Source: Nitrospira sp.
GTDB lineage: Bacteria; Nitrospirota; Nitrospiria; Nitrospirales; Nitrospiraceae
Assembly: GCA_015903995.1 (NCBI GenBank)
Contig: JABMDK010000013.1
Location: 31,071-71,536 of the forward strand
Reading direction: 5' to 3'
DNA length: 40,466 bases
Made by a program: the position numbers and the translations under genes
Shown: positions 25,070-34,732 of the stretch, piece by piece
Layout of the letters: each line of letters begins with the position of its first letter
Position numbering within the stretch: the first letter of the stretch is position 1
Notes under the pieces: generated by a model
Told to the model about the DNA's origin: nothing
Databases searched by the model: none
What the model saw: the letters and a program-made list of their open reading frames with translations, nothing else

Positions 25070-25563
25070 ACCGCCAAGCCATTGCCGATCAAGCCGAAGC
25101 TTTCGGCGACGGCCGGTCTACCGGAGAGAGCAACAAAGACGGTATCGGTTCCTCCTCCTACGCCGCTCTCGTCTACCCTTAACGTACGGCCAATCTCGCC
25201 GTAGATCCACTGCGCGGTGCGGACGAGTGTGCGCGAGGCGTCGGTCGCTTCCAGCGATGGCCGGCGTTGTTCGAAGCGCGTCTCAACGGTGGTTCGCAAG
25301 ACAACACCGCATCGTGCTCGGCGGCCAATCGCTGAATGCAGGTTCGCGAAGCCGGCGAGTTGATTTCCTCATCGCCATTGATCACCACCGTAAGCGTCCC
25401 GAATTCTCGGAAACCCATCGCCTTCAACGCTGCAAGAGTGTGAAGGATGAGCGCGCTGCCGCCCTTGTCGTCTGCGATGCCTGGACCGTAGATACGCGAT
25501 CCCGCCATATAAAACGGCCGCTTGACAAGGATCCCGTGCAGATAGACTGTATCCCAGTACTGT
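25070..25563 (-). pseudogene. M20-family metallopeptidase remnant (glutamate carboxypeptidase type)
   Basis: Pieces of an M20 zinc peptidase remain. The first, from WDTVYLHG, includes GPGIADDKGG with a metal-binding aspartate, and VVINGDEEINSPASR with the catalytic and metal-binding glutamates. After LAAEHDAVLSCEP, near 25290, the sequence jumps by internal deletion and frameshift to FEQRRPSLEATDASRTLV and SGVGGGTDTVFVALSGRPAV. The start is missing, replaced by the end of the pagL-like gene, and the C-terminus is cut at the IS30 end. About 160 of roughly 370-400 residues remain. Confidence 0.8.
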
Positions 25564-25564
25564 T

Positions 25565-26157
25565 AAAAAACCCTGGCAGAGACCCCGGCAAACGGCAGCA
25601 GGTAATTGACCCCGCCGTTCGGGCTATCGATGCCGCCATTGGAGATGTGGCTGAAACGGACTCCGGCGTTCAACAGTCAGATCATAGGTCGCACCCGCAC
25701 CGCCCCAAACCAGAAAGTTGAAATCCGACCCTTGTTCGGGAATGCGGCCGTCAAAATTTGTCCAACTTGGGCCGCCGCCACCTTCAAGATAGGGCTGCAG
25801 CGAACCGAACGAGGTGAGGGTATAGCTCAGTTTTGGCGTGATGCCAATCCCATAGGCGCCGACCGGTTCCGTAATCCCTAAAAACGCCGCTTCAACTCCC
25901 AGAGCGACCGAGCCGCTCCACCACCCTTCGCCGATTGGATCCGTCAGCGCGATCTGCCACGAGGGGTGCACCGCCACCCCATATAACTTGGATGACTGCC
26001 CCTCCATCACGCGAATCGGCGACATCCCGCCGACCACCACGCCGACGGTCTGCCTTCCAATCAAGGTCGAGGATGGATCTTCCGCTGCGGCTGGTGATAC
26101 CCAGACCACGCCTCCCAAAAGCATCATCACTGCATACACCCCGCTCATACACTTCAT
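25565..26157 (-). pseudogene. PagL-like lipid A deacylase / acyloxyacyl hydrolase, frameshifted
   Basis: The start at 26157 opens a signal peptide (VYAVMMLLGGVVWVSPAAA) and an outer-membrane beta-barrel with alternating aromatic residues: WWSGSVALGVEAAFLGITE, YLEGGGGPSWTNF, FLVWGGAGATYDLT. The frame breaks near 25670 and the family's end continues one frame over as LNAGVRFSHISNGGIDSPN, with GVNYLLPFAGVS and a TAA at 25567-25565. The catalytic histidine and serine of PagL enzymes lie in the HISNGG motif. A few residues seem deleted at the break, so this is likely real decay. It adjoins the M20 remnant directly. Confidence 0.75.
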
Positions 26158-26321
26158 GAGTCAGCCATGAGCAGGGACATAATTGATGGTTCAACGAGAC
26201 AGCAAGGCATGGAGCAGTCTACACATGTGCGCACGATGAAGCGTGACGTTACACGATCCGAGATTCACACAAAGATTGATCGCCGTGATCGATGGACTTG
26301 ACCGGAAAGAACGCGACCCGC

Positions 26322-28661
26322 TCACCCTGCTTCGCGATAGCCGCACTCTTGGTTACGGCATTGGACGCTCCGACCGTCTTGCTTACTGATTTTTTCAACG
26401 AGGAACGGGGCCTGGCATGTGGGACAGACTTTGGGTACCGGACGATCCCAGAGCGCATATTCGCACTTGGGATAGTGGCTGCAGGCAAAGAATGAACGCC
26501 CCTTCTTGGTCCGTTTCTGCACAAGATCACCGCCGCAATCAGGCTGCGGACACTTGACCCCGAGCGCCAGAGGTTTGGTCGTCTTGCACTGCGGATAAGC
26601 GGAGCACGCAATGAACTTCCCGAAACGTCCGGTCTTCACCACCATCGGACTGCTGCATTTGTCACAAACCTGATCGGTGGTAATGTCCTCCTTGGGGACG
26701 ATCTTGATCGTGCCGTCCGGCAGCTTTTCGAAGTTCTGTGTGTTCTTGCAGGGAGGATCATCTTTGTACGCGGGACAGGCCAGGAATTTCCCGTTCCGCC
26801 CCCACTTGATTTCCAACATCCGCCCGCACTTCTCACACGGAATGTTCGTCGGCGGTTCGACGATGTCTTTCGGACCAGGGATCGTCTTCGCTCGCTCCAT
26901 TTCTCTGGTGAACGGCGTGTAGAAATCCCGTACCGCTGTAACCCAGGGCTTACTCCCCTCTTCCACTTCGTCCAGCTGTTCTTCGAGCTGGGAGGTGAAG
27001 TCGACATTGATCAGTTCGGGAAAGCCTTTCATCAAGAAATCGTTGACGGTTTTCCCTGTCTCCGTCGGGACCAATCGCCCTTCTGTTTTCTCCACATACT
27101 TGCGGTCCTGGATCGTGGAAATAATGGCGGCATAGGTCGATGGACGGCCGATACCTTTTTCTTCCAGCTCCTTGATCAACAGCGCTTCGTTATAGCGTGG
27201 CGGCGGTTGTGTGAAATGCTGTTTCGACAGCATTCCCGGTACCGTCTGCCCATCCTGTTCGACTAAGCGCAACCGCTCCCCTTCTGACAAGGCCGGGAGC
27301 TGGCGCTCGTCGTCGTCCGCCTCCTGGTCGGCCTTCGGCTTCTGCGAGGGCGCTTCTTTGTCGACGCCCTCCATGTAGACGATCGTATGACCAGGGAACT
27401 TCACGACCGTTCCCGTGGAACGGAACACGTACTTCTCCTTGGTGCCGACCGGTGTCGAATCGATACGAGTGACATCCAAGACGGCCGGCACCATCTGCGA
27501 GGCGATGAACCGATTCCAGATCAACTTATAGAGATTGTACTGATCGTGATCCAAGTACTGTCTAATGGATTCAGGATCGCGTCCCGCCAACGTCGGCCTG
27601 ATCGCTTCGTGAGCTTCCTGGGCGGCTTTCGATGTTTTGTAGACATTCGGCGTCGCAGGGAGATATTGCGTCCCGAATCGAGCCTGGATCACCTCCCGCG
27701 CATCCGTCATGGCCTCGTTGGAAATGCGAGGCGAGTCGGTTCTCATGTAGGTGATGAGACCGGTCGCACCTTCCGCACCGATCTCGATCCCCTCGTAGAG
27801 CTGCTGCGCCAGTGTCATCGTTTTCTTCGGCGAAAAGTGCAATTTCCGCGAAGCTTCCTGCTGCAGACGGCTGGTAATGAAGGGCGCGACGGGGTTCCGT
27901 TTCTTCTCTCGACGCTCGATCGATTGGACGACGAAGGCTTTCCCTTGGATCTCGCCGACGATGCGACCGGCTTGGTCGGCGTTTTCAATCGAGGCCTCTT
28001 CACCGTTGATACTGTTGAGCTTCGCTTCGAACGGCGGTGGATTGGTTCCCGCCAGCAGCGCGGTGATCGACCAATACTCTTCAGTTCGGAAGGCGTCCCG
28101 CTCCGCTTCACGCTCACAGATCAGCCGCATCGCCACCGACTGCACCCGCCCCATGCTGAGCCCGCGCCGAACCTTATTCCAGAGCAACTGACTGCCTTGA
28201 TACCCCACGATGCGATCCAGTACACGACGGGCCTGCTGGGCATTCACCAGCTTCATATCGATTTCGCCCGGCGACTGGAGCGCACGTTTGATGGCTGATT
28301 CCGTGATTTCGTTGAAGAGGACCCGGAAGATCTTCCCATCCTTCTTTTTCTTCTTGGATTTTCCGAGCAGCTCTTGTTCAAGGTGCCAGGCGATCGCCTC
28401 CCCTTCTCGATCGGGGTCCGGTGCCAGAAAGACCTTGTCGGCTTCCTCGGCCTTCTTCTTGATCTCGGCCAATACTTTCGACTTGCCTTTGATGGTGACG
28501 TACTGCGGTTCGAAATCGTTCTCAAGATCCACGCCCAGCTTGCTGGTCGGAAGATCCTTGATGTGCCCTACCGACGCCATGACGGTATAGCCGCGGCCCA
28601 GATATTTCGTAATCGTCTTCGCCTTCGTCGGCGACTCAACGATAATCAAATTTTTTGCCAT
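26322..28661 (-). CDS. topA: DNA topoisomerase I
   Basis: TopA relaxes negative supercoils by cutting one strand through a tyrosine. The 779-residue product begins with the Toprim domain (LIIVESPTKAKTITKYLGRG, acidic DPDREGEA). The active-site motif GLITYMRTDSPRIS lies near residue 310. Four C-terminal cysteine fingers follow from about residue 630, starting PCEKCGRMLEIKWGRNGKFL, VCDKCSSPMVV, KCPQPDCGGDLV and VCPTCQAPFLV. An insertion near residues 440-460 is rich in charged residues. Length and order are normal. It is followed downstream by about 160 gene-free bases. Confidence 0.97.
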   Translation of the reverse strand: MAKNLIIVESPTKAKTITKYLGRGYTVMASVGHIKDLPTSKLGVDLENDFEPQYVTIKGKSKVLAEIKKKAEEADKVFLAPDPDREGEAIAWHLEQELLGKSKKKKKDGKIFRVLFNEITESAIKRALQSPGEIDMKLVNAQQARRVLDRIVGYQGSQLLWNKVRRGLSMGRVQSVAMRLICEREAERDAFRTEEYWSITALLAGTNPPPFEAKLNSINGEEASIENADQAGRIVGEIQGKAFVVQSIERREKKRNPVAPFITSRLQQEASRKLHFSPKKTMTLAQQLYEGIEIGAEGATGLITYMRTDSPRISNEAMTDAREVIQARFGTQYLPATPNVYKTSKAAQEAHEAIRPTLAGRDPESIRQYLDHDQYNLYKLIWNRFIASQMVPAVLDVTRIDSTPVGTKEKYVFRSTGTVVKFPGHTIVYMEGVDKEAPSQKPKADQEADDDERQLPALSEGERLRLVEQDGQTVPGMLSKQHFTQPPPRYNEALLIKELEEKGIGRPSTYAAIISTIQDRKYVEKTEGRLVPTETGKTVNDFLMKGFPELINVDFTSQLEEQLDEVEEGSKPWVTAVRDFYTPFTREMERAKTIPGPKDIVEPPTNIPCEKCGRMLEIKWGRNGKFLACPAYKDDPPCKNTQNFEKLPDGTIKIVPKEDITTDQVCDKCSSPMVVKTGRFGKFIACSAYPQCKTTKPLALGVKCPQPDCGGDLVQKRTKKGRSFFACSHYPKCEYALWDRPVPKVCPTCQAPFLVEKISKQDGRSVQCRNQECGYREAG

Positions 28662-28843
28662 GACAACTCCGTCTGCCTCTCAAGAATTGTATCATCCGTA
28701 CCAAATATCGGAGTTTCGTGCAACTAGAATGGTAGTCGGCAGCAATCAGCAGGAGGTTAGGAGCCGTGGGTGGAGAGACGCACCTGCACGGGCGCGTTGT
28801 TCATTCTCACCTGATCGACGGTTGACGGATGTCTTGATGCGGG

Positions 28844-29962
28844 CTACCGGCGGATGTATTGCTGTCCCGGCAGTTGACGAATCCGACCGTTCAATTCCAA
28901 CGAAAGCAATGTCGCCGACACCTTCGCAACGCTCAACCCTGTACGCTCGATCACCGCATCAATGGAACGCGCTTCATACGACAGCGCGTCGTACACCAAG
29001 GTCTCTTCCTTTCCTAACGACACCGGCACTTCCATCACGGCATGGTCGAGCTGCAGCCCGGCCCGCTGCCGGGCATCGACTTGGGGAAGGATCTCATCGA
29101 GAATGTCGTGGGCCTCTTCGATCAGTTTCGCCCCCTCTTTGATCAAACGATTCGATCCGCGACACGCTTCTTCCTTGACGGAACCCGGCACCGCGAACAC
29201 GTCTCGACCTTGCTCTAACGCCAGTTTTGCGGTGATCAACGAACCGCTGTCGGTCGCGGCTTCGCCGACCAGCACACCCAACGACAGTCCGCTGATGATT
29301 CGATTTCTTCGAGGAAAATGATGGCTTTGAGGAGCGGCTCCGATCGGCAGCTCTGAGATGACGGCGCCATGCGATTCGATGTTCCGCCGCAGTGCCTGAT
29401 GCTCTGGTGGATAGGTCCGATCGATACCGCACCCCAGGACTGCAATCGTGCGACCCTTCCCCGTCAGCGCACCTCGGTGCGCCGCAGCATCGATTCCGCG
29501 AGCGAGACCGCTCACGATCGTCACCCCCCACCCAGCCAAGTCCTTCGCAATCTCCTCGGTGATGAGTCTGCCGGACGGCGTCGACCTTCGTCCGCCTACG
29601 ATCGCCACCGCAACCTCGTCTCTCGGCAATACGCTTCCGCTCACGTATAACAGCGGCGGCGGATCGGAAATGGCTTTGAGTCGGGCCGGATAGGATCGAT
29701 CGAAGAGGGTGATGGTTTGGATCTTGAGCCGTTCAACCGTCTTCACCTGGCCATCGACCCGCCGCCGAATGCTCGCCTCAGGCCCCCGCCGCACGGATTC
29801 AGCCAGTTCCGGACTGCAACCGACACTGATCAAGTCGGCCACCGTTGCGCTGAGCACCGCTTCGGGCGTTCCAAACGCGTGAATTAACTTGAGAAGCGTG
29901 CGATCGCCGACACCGTCGACCGCTTGGAGCGTGAGCCAGGACGTCAATGATGCATCATCCAT
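28844..29962 (-). CDS. dprA: DNA processing protein DprA
   Basis: DprA binds incoming single-stranded DNA during natural transformation and loads RecA. The ATG at 29962 (MDDASLTSWLTLQAV) gives 372 residues. A start at 30037 adds 25 residues unlike the family. An N-terminal helix-hairpin-helix region (VDGVGDRTLLKLIHAFG) precedes the Rossmann-type DprA domain with VAIVGGRRSTPSGR, IVSGLARGIDAAAH, AVLGCGIDRTYPPEH and FPRRNRIISGLS. A C-terminal winged helix (SIDAVIERTGLSVAKVSATL) completes it. It lies upstream of topA on the same strand, a common arrangement. Confidence 0.96.
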   Translation of the reverse strand: MDDASLTSWLTLQAVDGVGDRTLLKLIHAFGTPEAVLSATVADLISVGCSPELAESVRRGPEASIRRRVDGQVKTVERLKIQTITLFDRSYPARLKAISDPPPLLYVSGSVLPRDEVAVAIVGGRRSTPSGRLITEEIAKDLAGWGVTIVSGLARGIDAAAHRGALTGKGRTIAVLGCGIDRTYPPEHQALRRNIESHGAVISELPIGAAPQSHHFPRRNRIISGLSLGVLVGEAATDSGSLITAKLALEQGRDVFAVPGSVKEEACRGSNRLIKEGAKLIEEAHDILDEILPQVDARQRAGLQLDHAVMEVPVSLGKEETLVYDALSYEARSIDAVIERTGLSVAKVSATLLSLELNGRIRQLPGQQYIRR

Positions 29963-30063
29963 GATCGATCTTGAGCATCGGCAGGGAGTTCGCTTCAACG
30001 GCTGGGTGGCCCGGCAGGCAGCACATTGCCACGGCACAGAGCGGTGACGGTGACGGCGCTCGG

Positions 30064-31572
30064 CTAGAGCACGACCAGATCGTATTGTTCAAGATGCAAT
30101 TGGCTGTCCGGTGTCACGATAATTTTCGCGGAACAGTCCCGCTCCAATACTTCCACGCCGTATCGTTCTTCGTCTTGCAGCAATTCCGCCACGGTGGGAT
30201 GGGCTCCCACGATAATCCGTTGCTGATCGGCCGACGGTTCAATCCGTCGGATCTCACGGAAAATTTCATACGCCACGGTCGTCGGAGACTTCGTATATCC
30301 ACGCCCCTCGCAGTAGCGACACGGCTCCGACAGCGAGCGTAGGAGATCTTCTCGTACCCGTTCACGGGAGATCTCGATCAAACCGAGGTCGGAAATCCTG
30401 GAAATCCTCGTTCTGGCCTTGTCCGATGCCATGGCGTCCACCAACGCATGATAGACTTTATCCCGATTCTTCTCCCGCTCCATATCGATGAAGTCGACGA
30501 TGATGATGCCGCCGATTCCCCGCAACTTCAATTGATAGGCGACTTCTTTGGCCGCCTCAAGATTGTTGCGGAGGATCGTCTCTTCTTGATCCCGTTTCCC
30601 CACGAAGCGTCCCGTATTGACGTCGATCACCGTCATCGCTTCGGTATGATCGATCACAAGATACCCTCCCGACTTGAGCCAGACTTTCCGGCTCATGGCG
30701 CGGACAATTTCTTGCTCCACCCCAAGATGCTCGAACAAGGGCTCATCCTTCTCGTAGAAGTGGATCCGCGCGGTCTGTTCAGGGGAAAATCGCTGCACGA
30801 AGCCACGAAGGGCTTCGTATTCCGCTCGTGAATCGATCCACAATCGATCCACCTTCTTCCCGAACAAGTCTCTCACGACACGGAAGCTCAAACTTAAATC
30901 AGAATGCAGCAAGGCGGGAGCGGGCAATTGTTCCCGCTTCGTCAAAATGTCCTGCCAGAGGACGTGCAGAAAGTCGACGTCGGATTTCAACTCATCTTCC
31001 TTAACACCTTCACTGACCGTCCGCACGATATAGCCGAAGCCGGAGCGCCTCACCCGGCGCATAATTTCTTTAAGCCTCGCTCGTTCTTCATCCCGCGGAA
31101 TTCGCCGAGACACGCCGATATGTTCGACATTCGGCATGAAGACAAGGTAGCGCCCTGGAAGCGAGACGTACGTCGTCACACGCGACCCCTTGGTGCCGAT
31201 CGGGCCCTTTGAAATCTGGACCATCACTTCCTGCCCTTCGCTGAGCAACTGTTCGATCGGCTTCGCGCTCTGGCGCTTGGGCCGCAACATATCCGAGTCT
31301 TTATCGTCTTCCTCGGCTTCGACCAACACGTCGCCCGGCTCGGCATCCACCAGCAGATCTGAGACATGCATAAACGCCGCTTTGTCCAGGCCAATATCCA
31401 CAAACGCGGCTTGCATCCCCGGCAAGACTTTGGCCACTTTTCCCTTATAAATGTTTCCGACAAAATCCTTATGCTTCGCACGGTCACCGAACAAATCGGT
31501 GACGACTCCGCTATCCAGCACGGCTACGCGGGTTTCTTCCCGTGCCACGGTAATTGCAATTTCGCTTCCCAT
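30064..31572 (-). CDS. rng: Ribonuclease G
   Basis: RNase G is a single-strand-specific endoribonuclease that acts in rRNA maturation and mRNA decay. The ATG at 31572 is chosen because AAAGGAG lies six bases upstream; it gives 502 residues. The N-terminal S1 domain contains NIYKGKVAKVLPGMQAAFVD, IGLDKAAFMHVSDL and GPIGTKGSRVTTYVSLPGR. The catalytic aspartates are seen in MTVIDVNTGRFVG and IIIVDFIDMEREKNRD. The zinc-link motif appears as CRYCEGRGY. The long C-terminal scaffold of RNase E is absent, so RNase G is the better name. It follows the mre-mrd genes. Confidence 0.94.
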   Translation of the reverse strand: MGSEIAITVAREETRVAVLDSGVVTDLFGDRAKHKDFVGNIYKGKVAKVLPGMQAAFVDIGLDKAAFMHVSDLLVDAEPGDVLVEAEEDDKDSDMLRPKRQSAKPIEQLLSEGQEVMVQISKGPIGTKGSRVTTYVSLPGRYLVFMPNVEHIGVSRRIPRDEERARLKEIMRRVRRSGFGYIVRTVSEGVKEDELKSDVDFLHVLWQDILTKREQLPAPALLHSDLSLSFRVVRDLFGKKVDRLWIDSRAEYEALRGFVQRFSPEQTARIHFYEKDEPLFEHLGVEQEIVRAMSRKVWLKSGGYLVIDHTEAMTVIDVNTGRFVGKRDQEETILRNNLEAAKEVAYQLKLRGIGGIIIVDFIDMEREKNRDKVYHALVDAMASDKARTRISRISDLGLIEISRERVREDLLRSLSEPCRYCEGRGYTKSPTTVAYEIFREIRRIEPSADQQRIIVGAHPTVAELLQDEERYGVEVLERDCSAKIIVTPDSQLHLEQYDLVVL

Positions 31573-31733
31573 AATGACTCCTTTGGTCTGCATGCCACAG
31601 GACCCGGCAGAGAGTGCTGGACGCGGGCCAGGGCCCAGGTCCGCCACTCACTCTCCACACCGGCTCTCCCGGCCTTCAAATTGTATCTTCTCCGAATGAC
31701 GGAACCCGAGCGTTCCGCTTGTTCGGTCATCGC

Positions 31734-32855
31734 TCAATAAAACAGGCTTAACCGCTTCCGCTTCACATTCAATAACAAGCCTAATGCCGCCATGGTCATG
31801 ATCGTGGCGCTTCCGCCATAACTCACCAGAGGCAAGGGGATACCGACGATCGGAAACATCCCCGCCGTCATGCCGATATTGACCACGACACAGAAACACA
31901 ACATCGCCACGATCCCTACGGCAAGCAGCGCGCCAAGCTGATCCTTCGCCTTGGACGCAATTTCCAGCGAGAGCCAAATCAGCGCCACAAACAAGGTCAA
32001 CAGTACCAGCACGCCGAGAAATCCCCATTCTTCCGCAAAGACGGCGAATACGAAATCGGTATGGCCCTCCGGCAAAAACTTCAGCTGACTTTGGGTACCG
32101 CCGTAGAGCCCCTTCCCCAGCAGTTCCCCGGACCCGATCGCGATTTTCGATTGCAGGGCATGGTAGCCCTTCCCGCCCAGGTCGTAATCGGAATCGACAA
32201 ACGCCATAATGCGCTGTCGCTGGTAATCATGCAAGGACCCCCACACGCCCTCCCAGGCAAACGGGAACAACATGATCGAGAACAATAAGATAAACCCTAA
32301 GGCTTGAGAACGAACGCCCACCATAAGCAGCATCGCGGCATACACCGCGACAAAGCTCAGCCCACTCCCCAGATCGGGTTGTTTCAAGATCAGGAGGAGG
32401 CCGGGCAACACCAACAACCCCGGAACGATGACCCGCTGCAACCATCCCACACGAGGAGCCTTCGAATAATAATGAGCCAGCACCAAGACGAGGATGAGCT
32501 TGGCGAACTCAGACGGTTGAAAACTGAATGGGCCCAGGGCGATCCACCGTTGCGCGCCCTTGCTCGTTCGCCCTTCGAATAAGACAAACACCAGCATCAG
32601 CAAGATAAAGCCGTAGGCAGGATAGGCAAACCGCGCAAGATGGTGGTAGTCCGATGCCCACATGACAAGAAAGGCCATCGCACCGAGGCCGATCCAGATC
32701 AACTGTTTGAGATAATACGGCGCTCTCCCGCTCTGTTGCCCCTGCGTGACACTGTAAATGGACAACACGCCGATCCCCAGAATAGCCAGGATTAAGCCGA
32801 CGTAGCGGATGTCGAAACTGTCGAGTCCTCGATGTTCGGTCAATCGATCGATCAT
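31734..32855 (-). CDS. rodA: Rod-shape SEDS glycosyltransferase RodA
   Basis: RodA polymerises peptidoglycan glycan strands for side-wall growth together with PBP2. The 373-residue product has ten or so hydrophobic helices and SEDS signatures: RWIALGPFSFQPSEFAKLIL, LLILKQPDLGSGLSF and GIPLPLVSYGGSATIMTM. The putative catalytic Asp lies in KQPDLGS-type loops conserved in the family. Its ATGA start overlaps the mrdA stop, as usual for this pair. Confidence 0.96.
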   Translation of the reverse strand: MIDRLTEHRGLDSFDIRYVGLILAILGIGVLSIYSVTQGQQSGRAPYYLKQLIWIGLGAMAFLVMWASDYHHLARFAYPAYGFILLMLVFVLFEGRTSKGAQRWIALGPFSFQPSEFAKLILVLVLAHYYSKAPRVGWLQRVIVPGLLVLPGLLLILKQPDLGSGLSFVAVYAAMLLMVGVRSQALGFILLFSIMLFPFAWEGVWGSLHDYQRQRIMAFVDSDYDLGGKGYHALQSKIAIGSGELLGKGLYGGTQSQLKFLPEGHTDFVFAVFAEEWGFLGVLVLLTLFVALIWLSLEIASKAKDQLGALLAVGIVAMLCFCVVVNIGMTAGMFPIVGIPLPLVSYGGSATIMTMAALGLLLNVKRKRLSLFY

Positions 32856-34723
32856 GAGTCTTTCGCGGACCGCTCCGGCCCATTCGCGCTGGAGAGATCT
32901 GATGTGACGGCCGGCACCTGAGGGGCGAGCTTCATATACGTTTCAATCACTTCCTTCGCAAGGGGAGCGGCGGCGGCCCCACCATGCCCCATATGCTCAG
33001 CGAGCACGGCGACCGCAATCTTCGGTGATTCCACCGGGGCAAAGGCGACGAACCACGCATGATCTCTGAACTTTTTCGGGATACTTTCTTCCGGTCCGGT
33101 CCGGAGCGCCGCCACCTGCGCCGTGCCGGTCTTCCCTCCGATCGTCACCATGGAGGATTTCGCCCTCGTTGCCGTCCCCTTTGTAACGACATCGGCAAGG
33201 GCCTCCTTGATGATGCGGAAGGTTTCCGGTTTCGCATTGATTTTCCCACGCGGAACGGCCGGCAACTCTTGAAGATTCCCCGACGTTCGATCCATGACCG
33301 CCTGTACCAGACGAGGGCGGTAGCTGACGCCGTTGTTCGCGACCGTACCGACGAGACTCGCCATCTGCAACGGCGTCACGGTCACATACCCCTGCCCGAT
33401 AGCGGCTGAAATAGTTTCGCCAGGCAACCATTGCTCATTCTTGGCTTTTTGCTTCCAGGCGGTCGACGGCATGATGCCGGATCGCTCCGACGGCAATTCC
33501 ACTCCGGTAGCCTTTCCAAGCCCGAAATCCCTTCCAAACTCGGCTATCACATCGATCCCCATCCGTTGACCGATCGTATAAAAGTAGACGTCACAGGAAT
33601 GAACCAACGCGTTGTGCAGATCGACGTAACCATGCCCGCTGGCCTTCCAGTCATGATACACCCGCTTGCCGAACTGATATCCCCCATTACAAAACACGGT
33701 GCTGGAAGGCGACATGGTTTTCGTCTCCAACGCAGCAACGGCCATGGGAATCTTGAAGGTGGAACCCGGAGGGTACTGCCCCTGGGAGGCTCGATTGTTC
33801 AACGGACGTCCTTCGTCCTGCACGATTTCCACCCATTGCTTGGCGGTCAGTTCCCGTGAGAGCACGTTTGGGTCGAAGCCGGGACGGCTGGCCATCGCCA
33901 GAATATCACCGCTGTTCGGATCCAGTGCGACGATGGCGCCGTATTCTCCGCCCAACAGATCCTCGGCGACCTTCTGGAGCCGCACGTCGATGGTGAGATA
34001 GAGGTCGTTCCCCGCTTGCGGCCGCTCGACCACCACCGCTTTCTTCTCGTGGCCGAGCGCATCGACCTCGACGTTCTTTTGTCCGGCCATTCCCCGCATG
34101 TGTCGATCATAGGACTTCTCGACACCATATTGCCCCACGATGCTGCCTTGGTGAAGATCGATAAACTCCGGCTTCTCCAATTGATCCGCCGAAATTTCTC
34201 CGACATAACCCAGGAGATGAGCCGCCGTCACGCCGCCCGGATAGTTACGCTGCGACTCGACCTGAATCATGACCCCAGGCATGTCGAGACGGTGGGATTC
34301 CACCAGCGTGGCATCACGCAAGGTCATGCGGTCTTTGATCTTGCGCGGCAGCAGCTTGCTGCCTTTGGCGGTCATTTTTTTTCGAACGAGAGTCGGATCG
34401 AGGCCGAGCAAATCGGTCAGCTTCTGGATCAAGGATTCGCGATCCTTCACGTCTTCCAGCGTGACATAGAGGCTGAAGCTCGGGACGTTATTCGCCAAGA
34501 GGACACCGTGCCGGTCATAGATCAGGCCACGTGCCGGTTCGAGCAGCACCAGTCTGGTGCGATTGTTTTCCGACAAATCTCGATAGTACGGCCCTTCGCG
34601 AATTTGAAGGTGCCAAAGGCGAAGGCCGAGCAGCGCCACCACCAGCAAGAGCCCCACACGAAGAATGAAGAGCCGTCGATGGAGATCCCCGAATTCTGTT
34701 TCCGGATAATGCACCGTCGCCAT
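32852..34723 (-). CDS. mrdA: Penicillin-binding protein 2
   Basis: PBP2 is the transpeptidase that crosslinks side-wall peptidoglycan in the rod complex. The 623-residue product has an N-terminal anchor (LFILRVGLLLVVALLGLRLW), a dimerisation domain, and the transpeptidase domain. Active-site motifs are visible: SxxK in PPGSTFKIPMAVAAL, SxD in LVHSCDVYFYTIG, and KTG in IGGKTGTAQVA. It sits between mreD and rodA in the standard order. The gap to mreD is nine bases. Confidence 0.97.
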   Translation of the reverse strand: MATVHYPETEFGDLHRRLFILRVGLLLVVALLGLRLWHLQIREGPYYRDLSENNRTRLVLLEPARGLIYDRHGVLLANNVPSFSLYVTLEDVKDRESLIQKLTDLLGLDPTLVRKKMTAKGSKLLPRKIKDRMTLRDATLVESHRLDMPGVMIQVESQRNYPGGVTAAHLLGYVGEISADQLEKPEFIDLHQGSIVGQYGVEKSYDRHMRGMAGQKNVEVDALGHEKKAVVVERPQAGNDLYLTIDVRLQKVAEDLLGGEYGAIVALDPNSGDILAMASRPGFDPNVLSRELTAKQWVEIVQDEGRPLNNRASQGQYPPGSTFKIPMAVAALETKTMSPSSTVFCNGGYQFGKRVYHDWKASGHGYVDLHNALVHSCDVYFYTIGQRMGIDVIAEFGRDFGLGKATGVELPSERSGIMPSTAWKQKAKNEQWLPGETISAAIGQGYVTVTPLQMASLVGTVANNGVSYRPRLVQAVMDRTSGNLQELPAVPRGKINAKPETFRIIKEALADVVTKGTATRAKSSMVTIGGKTGTAQVAALRTGPEESIPKKFRDHAWFVAFAPVESPKIAVAVLAEHMGHGGAAAAPLAKEVIETYMKLAPQVPAVTSDLSSANGPERSAKDS

Positions 34724-34732
34724 CCTGAATGC

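Noticed and set aside
27387..28298. Plus-strand open frame of 303 codons
   Set aside because: It is antisense to topA and its composition is that of a shadow frame.
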